This document shows positions 33,798-45,865 of a stretch of 64,000 nucleotides of DNA, piece by piece. Position numbers and translations under genes: made by a program. Each line of letters opens with the position of its first letter. The stretch's first letter is position 1. The notes under the pieces are model-generated. The model was not told the origin of the DNA and made no database searches. It saw only the letters and a program-made list of their open reading frames with translations. The DNA lies in assembly GCA_030549495.1 (NCBI GenBank), contig JAUIRK010000945.1, positions 1,075,501 through 1,139,500 of the forward strand. Direction: 5' to 3'. The stretch comes from Nectonema munidae (lineage: Eukaryota > Nematomorpha > Nectonematoida > Nectonematidae).

Positions 33798-36577
33798 TTG
33801 TCAAAAATAGATGAAATTAAAATAATAATTAAAATTTATAACTTTGATATACTTTTTGTTACTGAGTTTTTATCAAAAAAAATCGATATAAAAAATTTTA
33901 ACCTTAATCTTTTTAACATTGATGGCTTCAAAATGTTCCATAATATAGATCATGAATACTTTACTAGTGATAACTTAACAAATAGAAGGGGTATAATTTG
34001 TTATTTTAAAAGCTATTTGTCTGTATACATGCTTCCATTTAATTCAACTGATTTGTTTGAAAATTTGAACATTAGAATGTGTTTTAATAATCAAGTAACA
34101 ACTTTCAGTTGTTTTTATAGAAGCCCTAATGCAGACAAAGAAAAAACCACGGAGAAAATAATTCATAGAATAGGTGAAGTTAAATATAGTTCTAATTCAA
34201 GAAATTTAGTTATTTTAGGTGATTTCAATTATCCTAGGATAGACTGGGATAAGTGTGACGCTCCACATAATTCTCCTGAGAGTCGGTTTTTAAACTTCGT
34301 TCAAAGTAGTTTATTGACACAAGTTGTTCGGGCACCAACGAGAAGAGATCCAAGTGGTAATGAAAGTTTGTTAGATCTATTAATAACCAATGATGAAAAT
34401 CTCATACAGAGTTTGACTATACTTCCAAATCTTACAAAAAGTGATCATTATTGCGTGTCTTTTACTTTCTCAAAGGTACATCAATATCGAAAAGCTGTTC
34501 CAAAGTATAAGTTCAGTTCTGCTGATTATTTTTCTATTGAGAACAATTTTAAAGAAATAGATTAGAATATTTTACATAAAAATGATATAGAAACAAGTTC
34601 GAAAATTTTTGAAACTTTTTTGAAAAAACAAATTGAGCTTCATGTACCTAAATTAGAGGATAAAAAATCTTTTAAATTGTATATGAATAAAGATGCAATT
34701 TTTATTTATAAAAATAAAAAAAGATTATTTAATCTGTATAAAAAGTATGGCAATAAAAATAGTTTTGAACAATATAAAAAATGTAGCAATCATCTTAGAA
34801 AATTTACCAGGCAACTTAGAATTGATTATGAGGTAAAAATTTTAAAAGAATACAAGCAAAACTCAAAAAAAGTATGGAAGTATATTAATAGGAAGAAAAA
34901 TAATTTAGCTATTGAAACAATATTGAGTGAAAATGGTAGTATAATTGAAGATGAGTTTTTACCTGAAGACTTTAAAGAATACTTTTATTCCATGTATAAA
35001 AGAGAAGGTAAACTTTTGACTAGAAACGTTGAAGTTAAACTAATTTCACAACCCTTGGATAGAATGACTATAGAAATATCCGAAGTATACCATAAGCTCA
35101 AAAGTCTAGATGTTTCTAAATCACCTGGTATTGACAACATTTCACCGCTTTTTTTTTCAAAAACTCTGTAATGTTTTAGCGAAGCCTCTAACAGTTTTAT
35201 ATAATAAGTCTTTAGTGGAGCGTAAACTACCTGAATCATGGAAATTAAGCTGCGTATCACCGGTTTTTAAAAAAGGTGAGAAAAAGCTCATTACTAATTA
35301 TAGACCAATATCAGTCATTAATATAATTTTCAAAGTGCTTGAATCGATTATAAAGGACAAGGTTGTTGACCATCTTGATAAAAACAATTTGATATCGCGG
35401 CAACAGCATGGCTTTCTTCCAAAAAAAATTAACAATAACAAATCTAATTGAATTTTCTAATGAATTTTCCCTTGAAATGAATATCAGTAAAACTGTGAAC
35501 ATTATTTATTTGGACTTTCAGAAGGCTTTTGATACTATCCCCCATGAAAGACTCTTGTTAAAGTTGAAATCTTATGGTATAGGAGAAAACCTTATAGAAT
35601 GGTTCAGGGACTATATTTTTAATAGAAAATTTATTGTTCGATTGAATGGATTATGCTCATCAACTTCAGAAATAATAAGTGGAATCCCTCAAGGTTCTGT
35701 ATTGGGACCTGTATTTTTTTCTATGTTTATAAATGATATTTGTGATGATCTAAAATCAAATATAAAAATTTATGCTGATGATATAAAATTATTCAAGGGT
35801 TCAAAGGGTGAAGGTACGAAGAATATACAGAATGATCAATACAAAATATATAGATGGAGTAAAGAATGGGATATGCAGTTGAATATAAATAAGTGCTATC
35901 ACCTTCAAATTGGGAAAAAAGAGGATGCCAGTTTTTATATAGGCGGAACTAAGCTAAACCAAGTTGAAAAGCATAATGATCTAGGATTAATCGTTGATTC
36001 AAAGTTTTGTTTCTCTGATCATGTATTGCACGTTGTCAAGAAAGCCTTCACTATTCTACACATGTTGAACAATACCTTCATCCTATCTGAAATCGAAATT
36101 TCTCTGTATTTATACAAATCTTTAGTCAGACCTGTTCTGGAATACGCAAATGTAATTTTTGGAAGTTCATCAATTATCAACATCAGAAAAATAGAAAAGG
36201 TTCAAAAAGTATTCACAAAGCACTTGAAAGGAATGCAAAATTTATGTTATATTGAAAGACTTCAAAAGATTGACCTGCCTTCTTTCTATTATCGAAGCCT
36301 GAGAAATGAAATGATATCAATATTTAATGTCGTAAAAGGGAATATGAAGATTGAGGAGAAAGTTTTGCCTGAATTTTCGAAGAGAATTTCCAGATCACAC
36401 TTGCTGAAGTTTGCACCTGAATCCTTTCAAAGTAAGTATAGAAGCAGATACTTAATCCAAAGAGCATACAATCACTGGAATGGCTTACCTAATGAAGTTG
36501 TTAACTCAATTACTGTGAAAGAATTTGAAAAAAAACTCGATGAATTTTGGAAAGACAAAAGATTTGCCGTTCCTTGA
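33798..36577 (+). pseudogene. LINE ORF2: endonuclease plus reverse transcriptase
   Basis: The apurinic-like endonuclease comes first, with LVILGDFNYPRIDWD (about 34,207) and TKSDHYCVSF (about 34,436). A linker follows, then reverse transcriptase with KSPGIDNISPLFF (about 35,119), NYRPISVINIIFKVLESII, LDFQKAFDTIPHERLLLKL (about 35,512), SGIPQGSVLGPVFF (about 35,680) and catalytic YADD (about 35,773). The C-terminal domain ends NHWNGLPNEVV. It makes target-primed cDNA in living elements. Breaks seen are one in-frame TAG at 34,563 and two frame shifts, each in or next to a homopolymer (T run near 35,150; A run near 35,425), which could be real or sequencing errors. Confidence 0.88.
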
Positions 36578-36665
36578 AAAATACGCTATATTTGATGCAA
36601 TTCTCATAGGCTGCTAGCCTCTTTAAATTGCTTAATAAACTTATGTTATGTTATGTTATATGATT

Positions 36666-37434
36666 TATGATCACTTTTGGTTCTTTGCTTGTCGCTATTT
36701 CAGAAACTCCAACATCACATCAGCTCGCTTCATTATATGAGATATAGGATTTTCAATTATCACCTAGTTCAAAGTTATTGATTCTATTTTATCATGTGAA
36801 TTATTTTTATTGATCACCATGCTTACGGAATGTGCTAGTATAAACAAGTTTTATTTTAGTTCTACCTAAATAAATTCGTTTTGACTCCAAAAACAGACCA
36901 TAAAATACGAGTTTTTGGAAATTTTTAGCGAATTGATATGAAATTTGGTATATATGTTCTCTAAGACATCTATTCTGAGTTCATTGCGGTATCTTTACCT
37001 ATTCTCAATTGCTACATTTTCAGGAACCGTATATATTCCAAAACTCATGATTTTCTGCTCCAAGAAACCGAAATTTCCTTTCAAAAAATCCTTACTCTCG
37101 CTACCTTTATCCATTCTGAGTTGTTAAATTTTCAGGAACCGTATATATTGTGAAACGCCAACATTTTTGAAAAGTTTGGAATGAAATAATTCTTTGCTTT
37201 GACGTTTTGGAAGATGGTGACTAAAAAAACCTAAAAAAAACTTCTTTTTTTATTTGGTGACTAAAAAAAGATAATTTAGGAGTAAAAATGGTATATATAT
37301 TTAATTGGGTAGAAGAAAAGTTTTTTTACTCTATTCGTGTTTAATAATTTTTGAAAATAAATATCCACTAGCATTCATCATCAAAAAGATGATTACTACA
37401 AACGATTTCATTCGAGGAAAAAAAATTTGCTTAC
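36666..37434. other. Intron sequence with a short direct repeat
   Basis: ttttcaggaaccgtatatatt occurs twice about 115 bp apart (37,017 and 37,131), each preceded by a similar cattctgagtt or attctcaatt region, so a small tandem duplication is likely. No exon was found. Confidence 0.45.
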
Positions 37435-37476
37435 CGCGTTCACCAATCACGACTCTTTCTTCTTCGTGCAAGCGTT
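37435..37476 (-). CDS. EGF-repeat gene exon 11 (micro-exon, no Cys)
   Basis: Acceptor tttccttgcag, donor GTAAGC, only 42 nt, phase 1 at both ends. It encodes RLHEEERVVIGER, a charged linker. Both splice sites are strong for this gene and the phase fits both neighbours, but an exon this small could also be skipped or be a chance match. It lies 52 bp beyond exon 10, an intron close to the minimum size. Confidence 0.55.
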
Positions 37477-37528
37477 CTGCAAGGAAAGGCAATAATTTGA
37501 TCATTAAAGATTTGGAAAAAGGATTCAC

Positions 37529-37648
37529 CTGTACAAAATTGATTTTCCAATGCAAAGCCTTCATCACAGACACATTGAGCAAAACCATCTCTGATTGGCA
37601 TACACAATGAATTTAGGGGACAGAGGTGTTCTGTGGAAAAGCAATTAT
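37529..37648 (-). CDS. EGF-repeat gene exon 10 (EGF module)
   Basis: Acceptor ttgcttttag, donor GTGAAT, 120 nt, phase 1 at both ends. Six cysteines spaced x6, x5, x9, x1, x10 (NCFSTEHLCPLNSLCMPIRD, then CVCDEGFALENQFCT). This spacing is identical to that in exons 1 and 2, so these three modules form one subfamily. Confidence 0.85.
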
Positions 37649-38138
37649 CTAAAAGCAAATGCTTGAACTTGGTATATCTTTTTGTTAAAATTTGTTTGAA
37701 AAGGAATGAGAGCACTATTGCAGGAAGAAAAAATTGAGTGATTTTTTTAGATTTTTTAAACTTTTGACGACGTCATTGAAAAGATTGGATGGAACAACAC
37801 GCATTTGCTTAAATTCCAATAGACTTCATCAAAAAATAAACTAGGAATGATGAATTACTTGGAAACCGTGATAAAGAGATGATGTATTGGCGCATTTAAC
37901 ACAAATTTTAAGGAAGAATAAAATTAGGGACAAAATAAAGGAATTAATCTAATTTTATGCATCATGGCTTAGATTGATAATAATAAATAGAAAAAAAATG
38001 TATTATTTTTTTTTCACTTTTTAAAGTAAAAAAATAGAATTTTGTGATTCCACTTAAAAAAATCAAAAAAAATTGATCTCCTTATTGATTATAATATCTA
38101 ATTAGAATTTTTATCCAATTATTATTACAGAAACAAAC

Positions 38139-38282
38139 TAAAGGTAAAGGTACCATATGGTGTTTTCATCGAGAAGGCACAATTGCGCCGCTTGTATCGA
38201 ACTATGAGGAAAGTAGGATTGATGCGGGATCGAACCCAAGACCTTGAGTTCTTAAATCCAGCTTCTAACCAACCCTACTCAC
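38139..38282 (-). repeat. tRNA-derived SINE, family A
   Basis: On the minus strand it has an A-box-like gagtagggttggttag, a B-box ggttcgatccc (38,226 to 38,236), then a tail with catagttcgatacaagcgg and gatgaaaacacca. It matches the copy at 61,603 to 61,748 over its whole length. Confidence 0.72.
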
Positions 38283-39104
38283 GTAATTAAGTTTCATTTC
38301 ACTCGCTCCAATCTCTTGTGCATCACTTATTATATATATTTATTTATATATTTACTAATTATATATTGATTATTAACTATAATTAATTGTAATTTATTTC
38401 ATGTAACTATCACCAAAAAATTGTATTTTTTAATTTTATTTCTTTTTCTTCATTCAAATTGTATTTTTTTTTGTTAAGCTTTTTTTTGTTGTTGTTTATT
38501 TCTATAGTTTTTGGAATTTCATAATAGCGGCTGCTGGCCTTTTGAAAATCCAAATGTTCAATGTAATTATATATTCATCTTAATATGTGTATCTAACCTG
38601 AAATGGTAATTTTGTGAATAATATATTCTTAAACTTTTCTAATAAATTTTCTTCTTCTGCTTTTTCTTTTTCTTCTTCCTTATGGAGATCATTGAGAGAG
38701 GATCTTTAATTTCCTTCCATTCATACTTTTAATATATACTAACTAGTAAACTAAATCCGCAATATTTATATGCTTATTTCATTACATATGATCAGTTTTG
38801 CAAAAAGGAACTCGCCCTCAGCCAGATGTGTTCTTCCTGTAAGTGTTAGAAAAAAGGTGATTTTATTGGGTAAAATTTACTTAAAATTTTTCTATAAATT
38901 AATTAAGGTGCATAACTATTAATAGGTGAAAATAGGATAAATCACTTTTAAGGAAACATATACATAAATGGAGTTGCTCTGGTAGGAATCAGAGTCGGAG
39001 TAGAAGGAAAACACTTCTTGTACACGATTTTACATTGAGGTTTGAAAAAAATTTGATCAATTAGCGTGATAGAGTTATTAAAGATGAAATTCATGGAAAC
39101 TTAC
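38283..39104. other. Intron sequence, nothing recognised
   Basis: Poly(T)-rich and CT-rich stretches, with no exon or named element. Confidence 0.4.
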
Positions 39105-39254
39105 AGACACAAGAATTCTGGTTCATGAAGTATTGCTCCACACAAGCACAAATGTTAATTCCATCTTTTTTCCTGCAATATGCATTGGCTACGCAACTCA
39201 ATCCTATGTCTTCCACTTTTTCTTCTTCTCCTTCCAGAGAGCACTCATGGATTA
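39105..39254 (-). CDS. EGF-repeat gene exon 9 (EGF module)
   Basis: Acceptor tctttttaag, donor GTAAGT, 150 nt, phase 1 at both ends. Six cysteines with a long first loop, C-x15-C-x5-C-x8-C-x-C-x10-C (IHECSLEGEEEKVEDIGLSC, then AYCRKKDGINICACVEQYF). The acidic insert EGEEEKVED in the first loop is unusual compared with the other modules. Confidence 0.8.
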
Positions 39255-40446
39255 CTTAAAAAGAAAAGAGATCCTCATTGATCCATTGATCGAAAACCTT
39301 TTCCCCAAAATGGTGAGAGATGCTTCTAAAACTTATCATGTTTTTAAATTAAAATGTTGACTTTTTCAAAGCATTAAGTTTATCTAATCGTAAACAAAAA
39401 AAATTTTAAAGGCTTGAAAAATTGGACTTTAATTAAAGATTGCAGATTTTGTCCCTACGACTTATGTCTTACAGATTTCAAAAGAAATCATGATATCTTA
39501 CAACCCTTTTCACGAAGAATTCAAAGAACGCTTCAATAAAATTTTATATAAAAAAAATAGATAGAAAAAATATGCTTTTCAAAGATTTCTTTTCAAACAA
39601 GATGATCAAGAACAGGAAGGAGTCTGTCCTTGATTATGTAGTGAATTCTCTTTCATTGACCTTCAAGCAACACCTGGACTTTACTTGCAAAGATAAGTTG
39701 TGTATACCTCTTCTTAGCTATAGTATCTTTCTCTTTCAATTTTTAATACTTTTTTTCACTTTTTTCTCCTTCTATAAATATTATTAATTGCATTGTCTTC
39801 AAACAATTTATACAAGTTATTTTTGTTCTCGTTAATTAAATGCTAATTTAATTATGTTATGTTTTGAGATAAGATAAGAAATCGAATGCAGTTAATTTTA
39901 AAAATATATTGATTTTATTTTAGTGAAATTCAAAAAATACCAATAAAATTTGATGTGAATATCAATTGCCTTCTGAATTTATTGTAAAAATGGGCAGTGT
40001 AACAGCATGTAGAAAGTTTTCCAAAAGATTAATTTCCAAAATTTCCAATAATAATTTCCAAAAGATTTATTTTAGTATATTCAGTAAAAAATGATCTTTA
40101 TTTTTGCTCAAATATAAATTAAGTATTTTATAAGGACGAACTTAAAGTAAAAAAGGACGAACTTAAAGTAAAAATGGTATATTATAATCTGAATATTCTA
40201 GAAAATTTTGGAAAGATAAATTAAGAAAAAAAATTTGAAACAAGAAATAAATGAAATGGTGAGGGTGATCTGAAGTATGATAAAGGTGTTCACTTATTTC
40301 AACCAATAATAATTCTTCACTAAAATGTTCACCCACATTTTAAAAATTTTTTATACTTTGGACTTGGTTGGGATAAATGTCATTACCCTTTCTAGTTCGG
40401 GACATTGATCAGAATTTTGGGGGAAGAACGCGTAAAAAGATATTAC
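39255..40446. other. Intron sequence, nothing recognised
   Basis: Plus-strand frames at 39,572 to 39,787 and nearby are AT-driven. No splice-supported exon on the minus strand was found. A short direct repeat (aaaggacgaacttaaagtaa) lies near 40,130 to 40,170. Confidence 0.4.
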
Positions 40447-40545
40447 TCTGACAACTTTGATCGATCTCATTTCGCGTGAACTTAGCATCGCAAATGCACA
40501 ACTTTTCTCCATCCACTTCTACTTCCCTCTCATTGGTTGGACAAG
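40447..40545 (-). CDS. EGF-repeat gene exon 8 (partial EGF module)
   Basis: Acceptor gtttgacag, donor GTAATA, 99 nt, phase 1 at both ends. Four cysteines (CPTNEREVEVDGEKLCICDA, then SCQ), with the C-x-C and terminal Cys of an EGF fold but only one in the first half. It is only 55 bp from exon 7. The donor is weaker than the others (GTAATA). Confidence 0.7.
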
Positions 40546-40600
40546 CTGTCAAACGATTAAAATGATTAGAATTGTAAAAAAATTGTGCAAAAGAGTTTAC

Positions 40601-40720
40601 GCCTGCAAACGCCATCATCATTTTCTTCATATCCCTCCTCACATTTGCACTCAAAACTACAATTTTCCTCATCACATCTTGAGTGTAGAGGACAGGTTAT
40701 ATCCGCGCATTTATCCTCTT
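40601..40720 (-). CDS. EGF-repeat gene exon 7 (EGF module, 7 Cys)
   Basis: Acceptor cctcatttag, donor GTAAAC, 120 nt, phase 1 at both ends. EDKCADITCPLHSRCDEENC, then SFECKCEEGYEENDDGVCR: seven cysteines, the extra one giving C-x4-C-x3-C-x-C. The same extra Cys is in exon 3, so the two modules are probably related. Confidence 0.82.
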
Positions 40721-42566
40721 CTAAATGAGGGAAAAATGAGTAAATTTTGTGATCTTGTTATAACGGAAAAAATCTTTTAGTATTGTACCATCTTCAAAAA
40801 AACTAAAAAGAATCAAGACATCTGATAGATAAGAAGCACTCTTATTCACTATACTCAATTACAGGTGTCGCGATTTTAGCCGGGATTTAATCTGCTATCA
40901 TATTTTAAAATAAAGTTTTCTCCGTTTCCATATGGGATATTAGCTTATACGTTGCTTAACACATCTGTTATATTGTAATGCCTTAGGAATTCTTATATCG
41001 CTACACCGCTATTCTTGAGATTTACCAAGAAGAAGAAGAAGAAGAAGAAGATTTATTAATTATATTTGTCATTTAAATTAATAATACAATAATAAAAAAA
41101 ATAAAAACTAAGATTTAACAGTGGAATAACTAATGCACAAAAGTCTGAAATGACCGCTATATGGCAGGTATATTAAAATTATGCGCAAAAATGGAACAGC
41201 CATAAAGTCAAAATAAAGTTTTGAGAACTTAAAACAACGAGTATACTAAAAATTGAAATTACATATCATTGCAAATATTTGCAACTAATGAATTCAGTTA
41301 TTATTACATGAGTATAACAATTTTTAATGGAACACAAAACATCATAATTTGATCAAAGTAAATCCTGCATAAAATTTCTAAAACATTTGATGGTGGAAAA
41401 CTCAATAGTAAAAAAACTCAAATTTAAATTACAAAGATGAGTTAAAGAATTTACTATAAATTATAGAAGATGTAGTAGAACAAGACTCTTCTAGTTCAAA
41501 TGTAAAAGATATGTTATTATTATAAAATAGCTTCAGAAACTGGAAGATACTGAAAGTAGAAATATATGCAAAAGCCTGTTGTGAATTTGAGAGCTTGAAA
41601 AATGGCAACAAACCATATTCCCGGAAAATCATGGAGAGATTCTTTGTTTTTCATGGTTATATGCAATTATCTTTGCAAAAATATATCCACCAAGCTTTGA
41701 CAAATATATTTCAATGTAAGAATTGCTAATTATATATGTCAAACACCTGTAGCGAAGAAATTTGATGAGAAAGAGATTGAAATTTGAGATTTAAGTTCGA
41801 TTCAATGTATCGATCTCCAATGCAATATGTATATGTATGTAAGAAAGAGGGAAAGTTTATTTTCAAACAAACAATAAAAAAAAAGTAATAAAAAAAAGAT
41901 ATATAGAAGAAGTGTAAATTGCCATTACAAAGAAGATGACATGTTTTAAATGGAGATTCTTAACAAGAAAAAGGGTAATGTTTGGAGGTTAATTTCAAAG
42001 CCATTATAATTTTGAATGTATAACTGTAGTATGTTTGCGTGTATGCGTGTCTAGACGTGTATTAATACAAATAAATGGAAAAGTTTTTGTTACATATGTG
42101 AATACTTGTACACTTAAAATAGAAAGAGGTGATTCCACAAATTATGCAAGTTTTCGCTAAAAGTGGTAAAATTCAAGTTTTACCATTTCTATTGTAATAA
42201 AACTATCAATCAATGTATGTAGATGGGAGCTTTCACTCAATTTTACTGCAATATATAGATAAAATGTTGATGAGATAGAGAACTTAAAAATCTTTAGTTT
42301 TTAACATGATTTTTTTCAGTCAGATGTTTTACCTCATTGAAAGTCAAACTAATACTAAAAATACTACATTCACCATGCTTCAGTAGTATTTTAATTTCTA
42401 AGAATAGTAAAGTTATGCATTGTTACATTAACCATTTAAAGTATGGTTGCGGTAGCCGCCACAATAGCATTCCAAATTTTAGGGCATTAAGGCCCATTTA
42501 TTTAATTGGCTAATTAATTGAGTATGAAAGTGTTTGATCGATTTCAATGAATCAAAATTGATTTAC
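40721..42566. other. Intron sequence
   Basis: A (GAA)n microsatellite lies at 41,030 to 41,052. AT-rich elsewhere. A purine-rich then A-rich patch near 41,845 to 41,900 resembles that near 6,365 and may be a shared repeat end. No exon was found. Confidence 0.45.
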
Positions 42567-42692
42567 CAACGCAAATGCCATCTTCCCTTTTTTGAAAGCC
42601 TTCTCCGCATAAACACTCTTCTGTGCAGACCTCCGAAACACATGTTGAACTTTGGTGAATGCATGCTTCACCTTTTTCCCCAATCACACTAC
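42567..42692 (-). CDS. EGF-repeat gene exon 6 (EGF module)
   Basis: Acceptor ctgaatatag, donor GTAAAT, 126 nt, phase 1 at both ends. Six cysteines, C-x6-C-x4-C-x3-C-x-C-x11-C (GEACIHQSSTCVSEVCTEEC, then LCGEGFQKREDGICV). The C-x3-C-x-C spacing is compact, as in exons 3, 4 and 7, and closer to the EB-type or short EGF variants seen in arthropods and nematodes. Confidence 0.82.
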
Positions 42693-42944
42693 CTATATTC
42701 AGTAAAAAAGGATGCATTTTTAATTTTATGAAGATTAAGTTGAACATTAGATTTTAGAATAACCTTTAAACTTTCCAAAATTTTAAAGTTAGAAAAGAAC
42801 ACGTAAATAATTTTTGAAAAATTTTGTCGAATAAAATGAAACCGTTTTGAGTCGTATCATTTTTTGAAGAAAAGAAAAGTAAAAAACGATAGTAATTTGC
42901 TAATGGAAGCAAACAGAACGCACGAAATAAAACGAATCGCTTAC

Positions 42945-43064
42945 TAAAACAGAGGAACGAGACAAATTCAAAACCTTCTTCACAGACACACTCGGAATTT
43001 GAAGTTGACCTAACATCACAAAAGGAAAGGGATATGCAATGGGTGCTGCGGCCGGAATTAGTAT
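42945..43064 (-). CDS. EGF-repeat gene exon 5 (EGF-like, 5 Cys)
   Basis: Acceptor tttgatatag, donor GTAAGC, 120 nt, phase 1 at both ends. It encodes TNSGRSTHCISLSFCDVRST, then SECVCEEGFEFVSFLCF. It has five cysteines. The expected Cys between the second and the C-x-C is missing, so one disulfide may be lost or made with a neighbour. Confidence 0.75.
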
Positions 43065-44578
43065 CTATATCAAAGTATAAATAAAGTGAGACATTAGAAA
43101 ATTGTATCTTACTCGCCTTTTACGATAAATATATATACAGCAACAACCCTTGTTATGTCGGACTTCATTCATTAATCTGAATCCTTCACAATCCTATTCC
43201 AAAAATCCTTAGAAATAATTTTTTTCTAAAAGTTCTTCTTACTTTTTTGAACTATGAATACATGAAGAATAAAAAGGTTATTTCATTTTTTTTAATTAAG
43301 TGTGGTTTGATAAAATATTTAAGTTATATTTGTAAAATCATTGAATTAAATGATTAACAACGTAACATTTGGTAACAAAAAATTATTTTTTTCCACAAAT
43401 CGATTACCCAAATACTTTTTCTAAATATTCTATTCTGATAAGTGAGAGATAACATATGTGTTTCGGTGCGTTTGCGTATGATTGTTAGTGTGCAGTTTCC
43501 ATAAATATATCCGTGGTTCTGATTCGAGATATCAATAACAAATACATTGTGCGAGATTTGGTTGTGGGCTTATAAGGATGCGTACCACATGTGGCTAGTC
43601 CACATCTACTAAATGTAGAGCGAAGCCAGGTTCAATCTCTCTAAATGGGAGTTTTTGTGATACGGCACTAAGGCTTAGAACTCTGGATAAAACCTAGGGT
43701 CACAAATTTTTTATTGAAATATATTCCTGTTTTGGTACTAAAAAATAAAAAATGTAAATACCAGAAGTAAACTTGTTAACCATTACATTTTTGAAATTTA
43801 ACGGAATTTCATCTAAAAAATGAAAATAGTTTTACCTTTAAAAATTATTTTATCGGTTTTTATTATGTTTAAATATTTAATTACCTAAGTTTTATATCTG
43901 TGCTTAGTGCAAGACTGATTAAAATGTTGAAAAATGTGAAACTGTTTTAAGCAAAAACCGGATTTCTTTGATTGATTTTCATAGACTTCAATTTTGAAAA
44001 AAAAATTCAATTTATTACAAAGATGGAATATAGAGTCCTATGTAAAAAACATTCATATTTTTATTTTTTTATTTTATTGAGTAGCGTTATGTGAAAGTTA
44101 TTTTCTTTTAAATATTTCAAAGTTGGGATGGCAAAGAGATGCTCTTTCAGATCTCAGGAAATCTTATTGCTTTGTTTAATTTGATCAAAAACAAATCAAA
44201 AATTCAAAATTTTCCCTCAAAAAATTTATTATTTAAAATTTTTATTTAAAATAAAGTAAAAAGAGGTAATTGTTCCATTAACTATGTATGCGTTTTTAAA
44301 TTTATTTTAACTTCGTCAATGGACGATGAAAAAATTAACGCTGTTAAACACAGCTCTGGTAATTACATACATATTTGTTTTTATTATCAAAATTTTAAAT
44401 ATACATATGTACTATCCCCGTAACCAGACGGGGCTAAGGTAGGGTTAATTTTCAGATTAATAATAATAATTTTAAAGAAATTCAGAAAATATTTAGACAT
44501 AATTACATTTATTTTGTCAATTTAGATGAAAGTGTGTGTGTGTGTGTGTGTTTGAAGAAAGAGAGACAGACCCCTTAC
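43065..44578. other. Intron sequence with one SINE-like insert
   Basis: Apart from the SINE at 43.56 kb and AT-rich runs, nothing was recognised. No minus-strand exon with matched phases was found. Confidence 0.4.
43562..43705 (+). repeat. tRNA-derived SINE-like element
   Basis: On the plus strand gtggctagtccacat provides an A-box-like segment and ggttcaatctc (43,629 to 43,639) a B-box. The tail (gggagtttttgtgatacgg) is comparable in position to the tails of the other SINEs but diverged from them. Confidence 0.5.
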
Positions 44579-44695
44579 CGATGCAATTGTTGTCCAACCC
44601 TTTTGTGTAGCCTTGTTCACAGACACATATCGACTCACATTGTTGTGTTGAGTTCAAAGGCTTCGTTGAGCATTCTTTCATCTCAGAATTATTTT
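44579..44695 (-). CDS. EGF-repeat gene exon 4 (EGF-like, 5 Cys)
   Basis: Acceptor tattttgaag, donor GTAAGG, 117 nt, phase 1 at both ends. It encodes NNSEMKECSTKPLNSTQQCE, then SICVCEQGYTKGLDNNCI, with five cysteines and the C-x3-C-x-C core. A (GT)n run follows the donor inside the intron. The acceptor has no long pyrimidine tract. Confidence 0.75.
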
Positions 44696-45424
44696 CTTCA
44701 AAATATAAATAACATGGGTAGTAAAAAATTCTTTTTAATTCATTTAAATTAAAGTAAAAAACGAAAATAAGCTTATTATCTAAGATTGAGAATAACAAAA
44801 CTTTTTAAAGAACTTTAGAAAACTATTTTTGAAATGAGGCATATTTTTAATCCGTTTTGTGAGATTAATTTGTCTACTCAAAAAGGCATGGATTCTTTTC
44901 ATTGCTTTCCAAAGACACAAGTACGCTTCATCCCCATATTTTATTATGTCAATCAAACATGGAGAAGAAATTTATTTTGAAAAGTAATGCAATTACGTTT
45001 TTGCCCATTTATCCGCATACAATGAAATGTATTTTTACTTATTTTGAGGTTTTTGAAAGATATCTAAATAAACACATATATAGCATAGTACAACCCCCAT
45101 TTTGATACTAAATATACCCATAAGTTTTAAATTTAGTGACTTTTTTCTTAATTTCCAATATTCTTTCATTTTGTATTTTAAAAGGAAGGAAGAAAGGAAA
45201 ATTTATTTTTTTGATAAGCAAAGTTTCATTTGAAAATATAAATAATTATAAAATTTTAATTATAACAAATATAAATAATTGTAAAAACTGGACACTTTAT
45301 TGCTGATTTTGCTGACTAGTTTCGGAGTATAAACTCCTTTTTCAAAGCAAATACATATAAATGATAAAATAGTGTAATGAATTGTGAGATCGCAAGTAAA
45401 AAACTTTAAACAAGAAGTCATATT

Positions 45425-45865
45425 CATTTATATATACGCTGAATAATAATGGGCCAATCACACACCCACATTACTTTGAATGACACCACTAATTACTTCA
45501 TATGCGTTAGAAAAGTAGTGTCCATCAACAACAAAGGAGGTGCATTCTATTTGTCAGGAAACTTTCAATCAATTTGACAACTTTGGTGCTCACGCCATAA
45601 GCCTTCAATTTTTTAAAGCAAGTAACTGTATTGCAGATACCGTGTGCCTTTTAAATAACAGAGACATGACTGGAGTTGAACTGATTTGCGTGTAGGCTGT
45701 CTTGGAGGTCATGGGAAGATTTTTCTTTTAAATACAGGTTAAAAGCTTAGTTAAAGGAGGTGTTAAAAGGGCAGACAGTTTCTTCGATATGCATGGGTGT
45801 AAGTGATCACAGCCTGGAGCTAAGAAACACTTAGCTGTTGGATAGATCTAATTCATTCTAACTCT
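45425..45865 (-). mobile_element. LINE reverse-transcriptase relic
   Basis: On the minus strand, LKAYGVSTKVVKLIESFLTN with RMHLL (about 45,600) is followed by a Gly-Pro-Leu-Leu-Phe piece with YINEYD (about 45,450). These match the palm region of Jockey/CR1-like reverse transcriptases (KL-x-YG ... SFL-x-NR ... GPLLF-x-x-YIND). Several frame changes and stops intervene. Only about 440 bp are recognisable. Confidence 0.62.

Larger units (their letters stand above)
33250..36665 (+). mobile_element. CR1-like LINE, nearly full length
   Basis: Two consecutive reading regions on the plus strand (an ORF1 C-terminal part at about 33.29 to 33.71 kb, and an endonuclease plus reverse-transcriptase ORF2 at about 33.80 to 36.58 kb) are followed by a short 3' end with ttatg repeats at about 36,642 to 36,660. 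The 5' end is close to 33,250, about 200 bp from the palindrome edge, so ORF1 is 5'-truncated or starts there. Few disabling changes suggest a fairly recent insertion into the large intron. Confidence 0.88.

Noticed and set aside
34985-35260. 91-codon minus-strand frame
   Set aside because: It is antisense to LINE reverse-transcriptase coding sequence.
45300-45360. Penelope-like element end (gtttcgg ... cctttttcaaagc)
   Set aside because: Only a short motif resembles such ends. No GIY-YIG endonuclease or Penelope-type reverse transcriptase was seen nearby.
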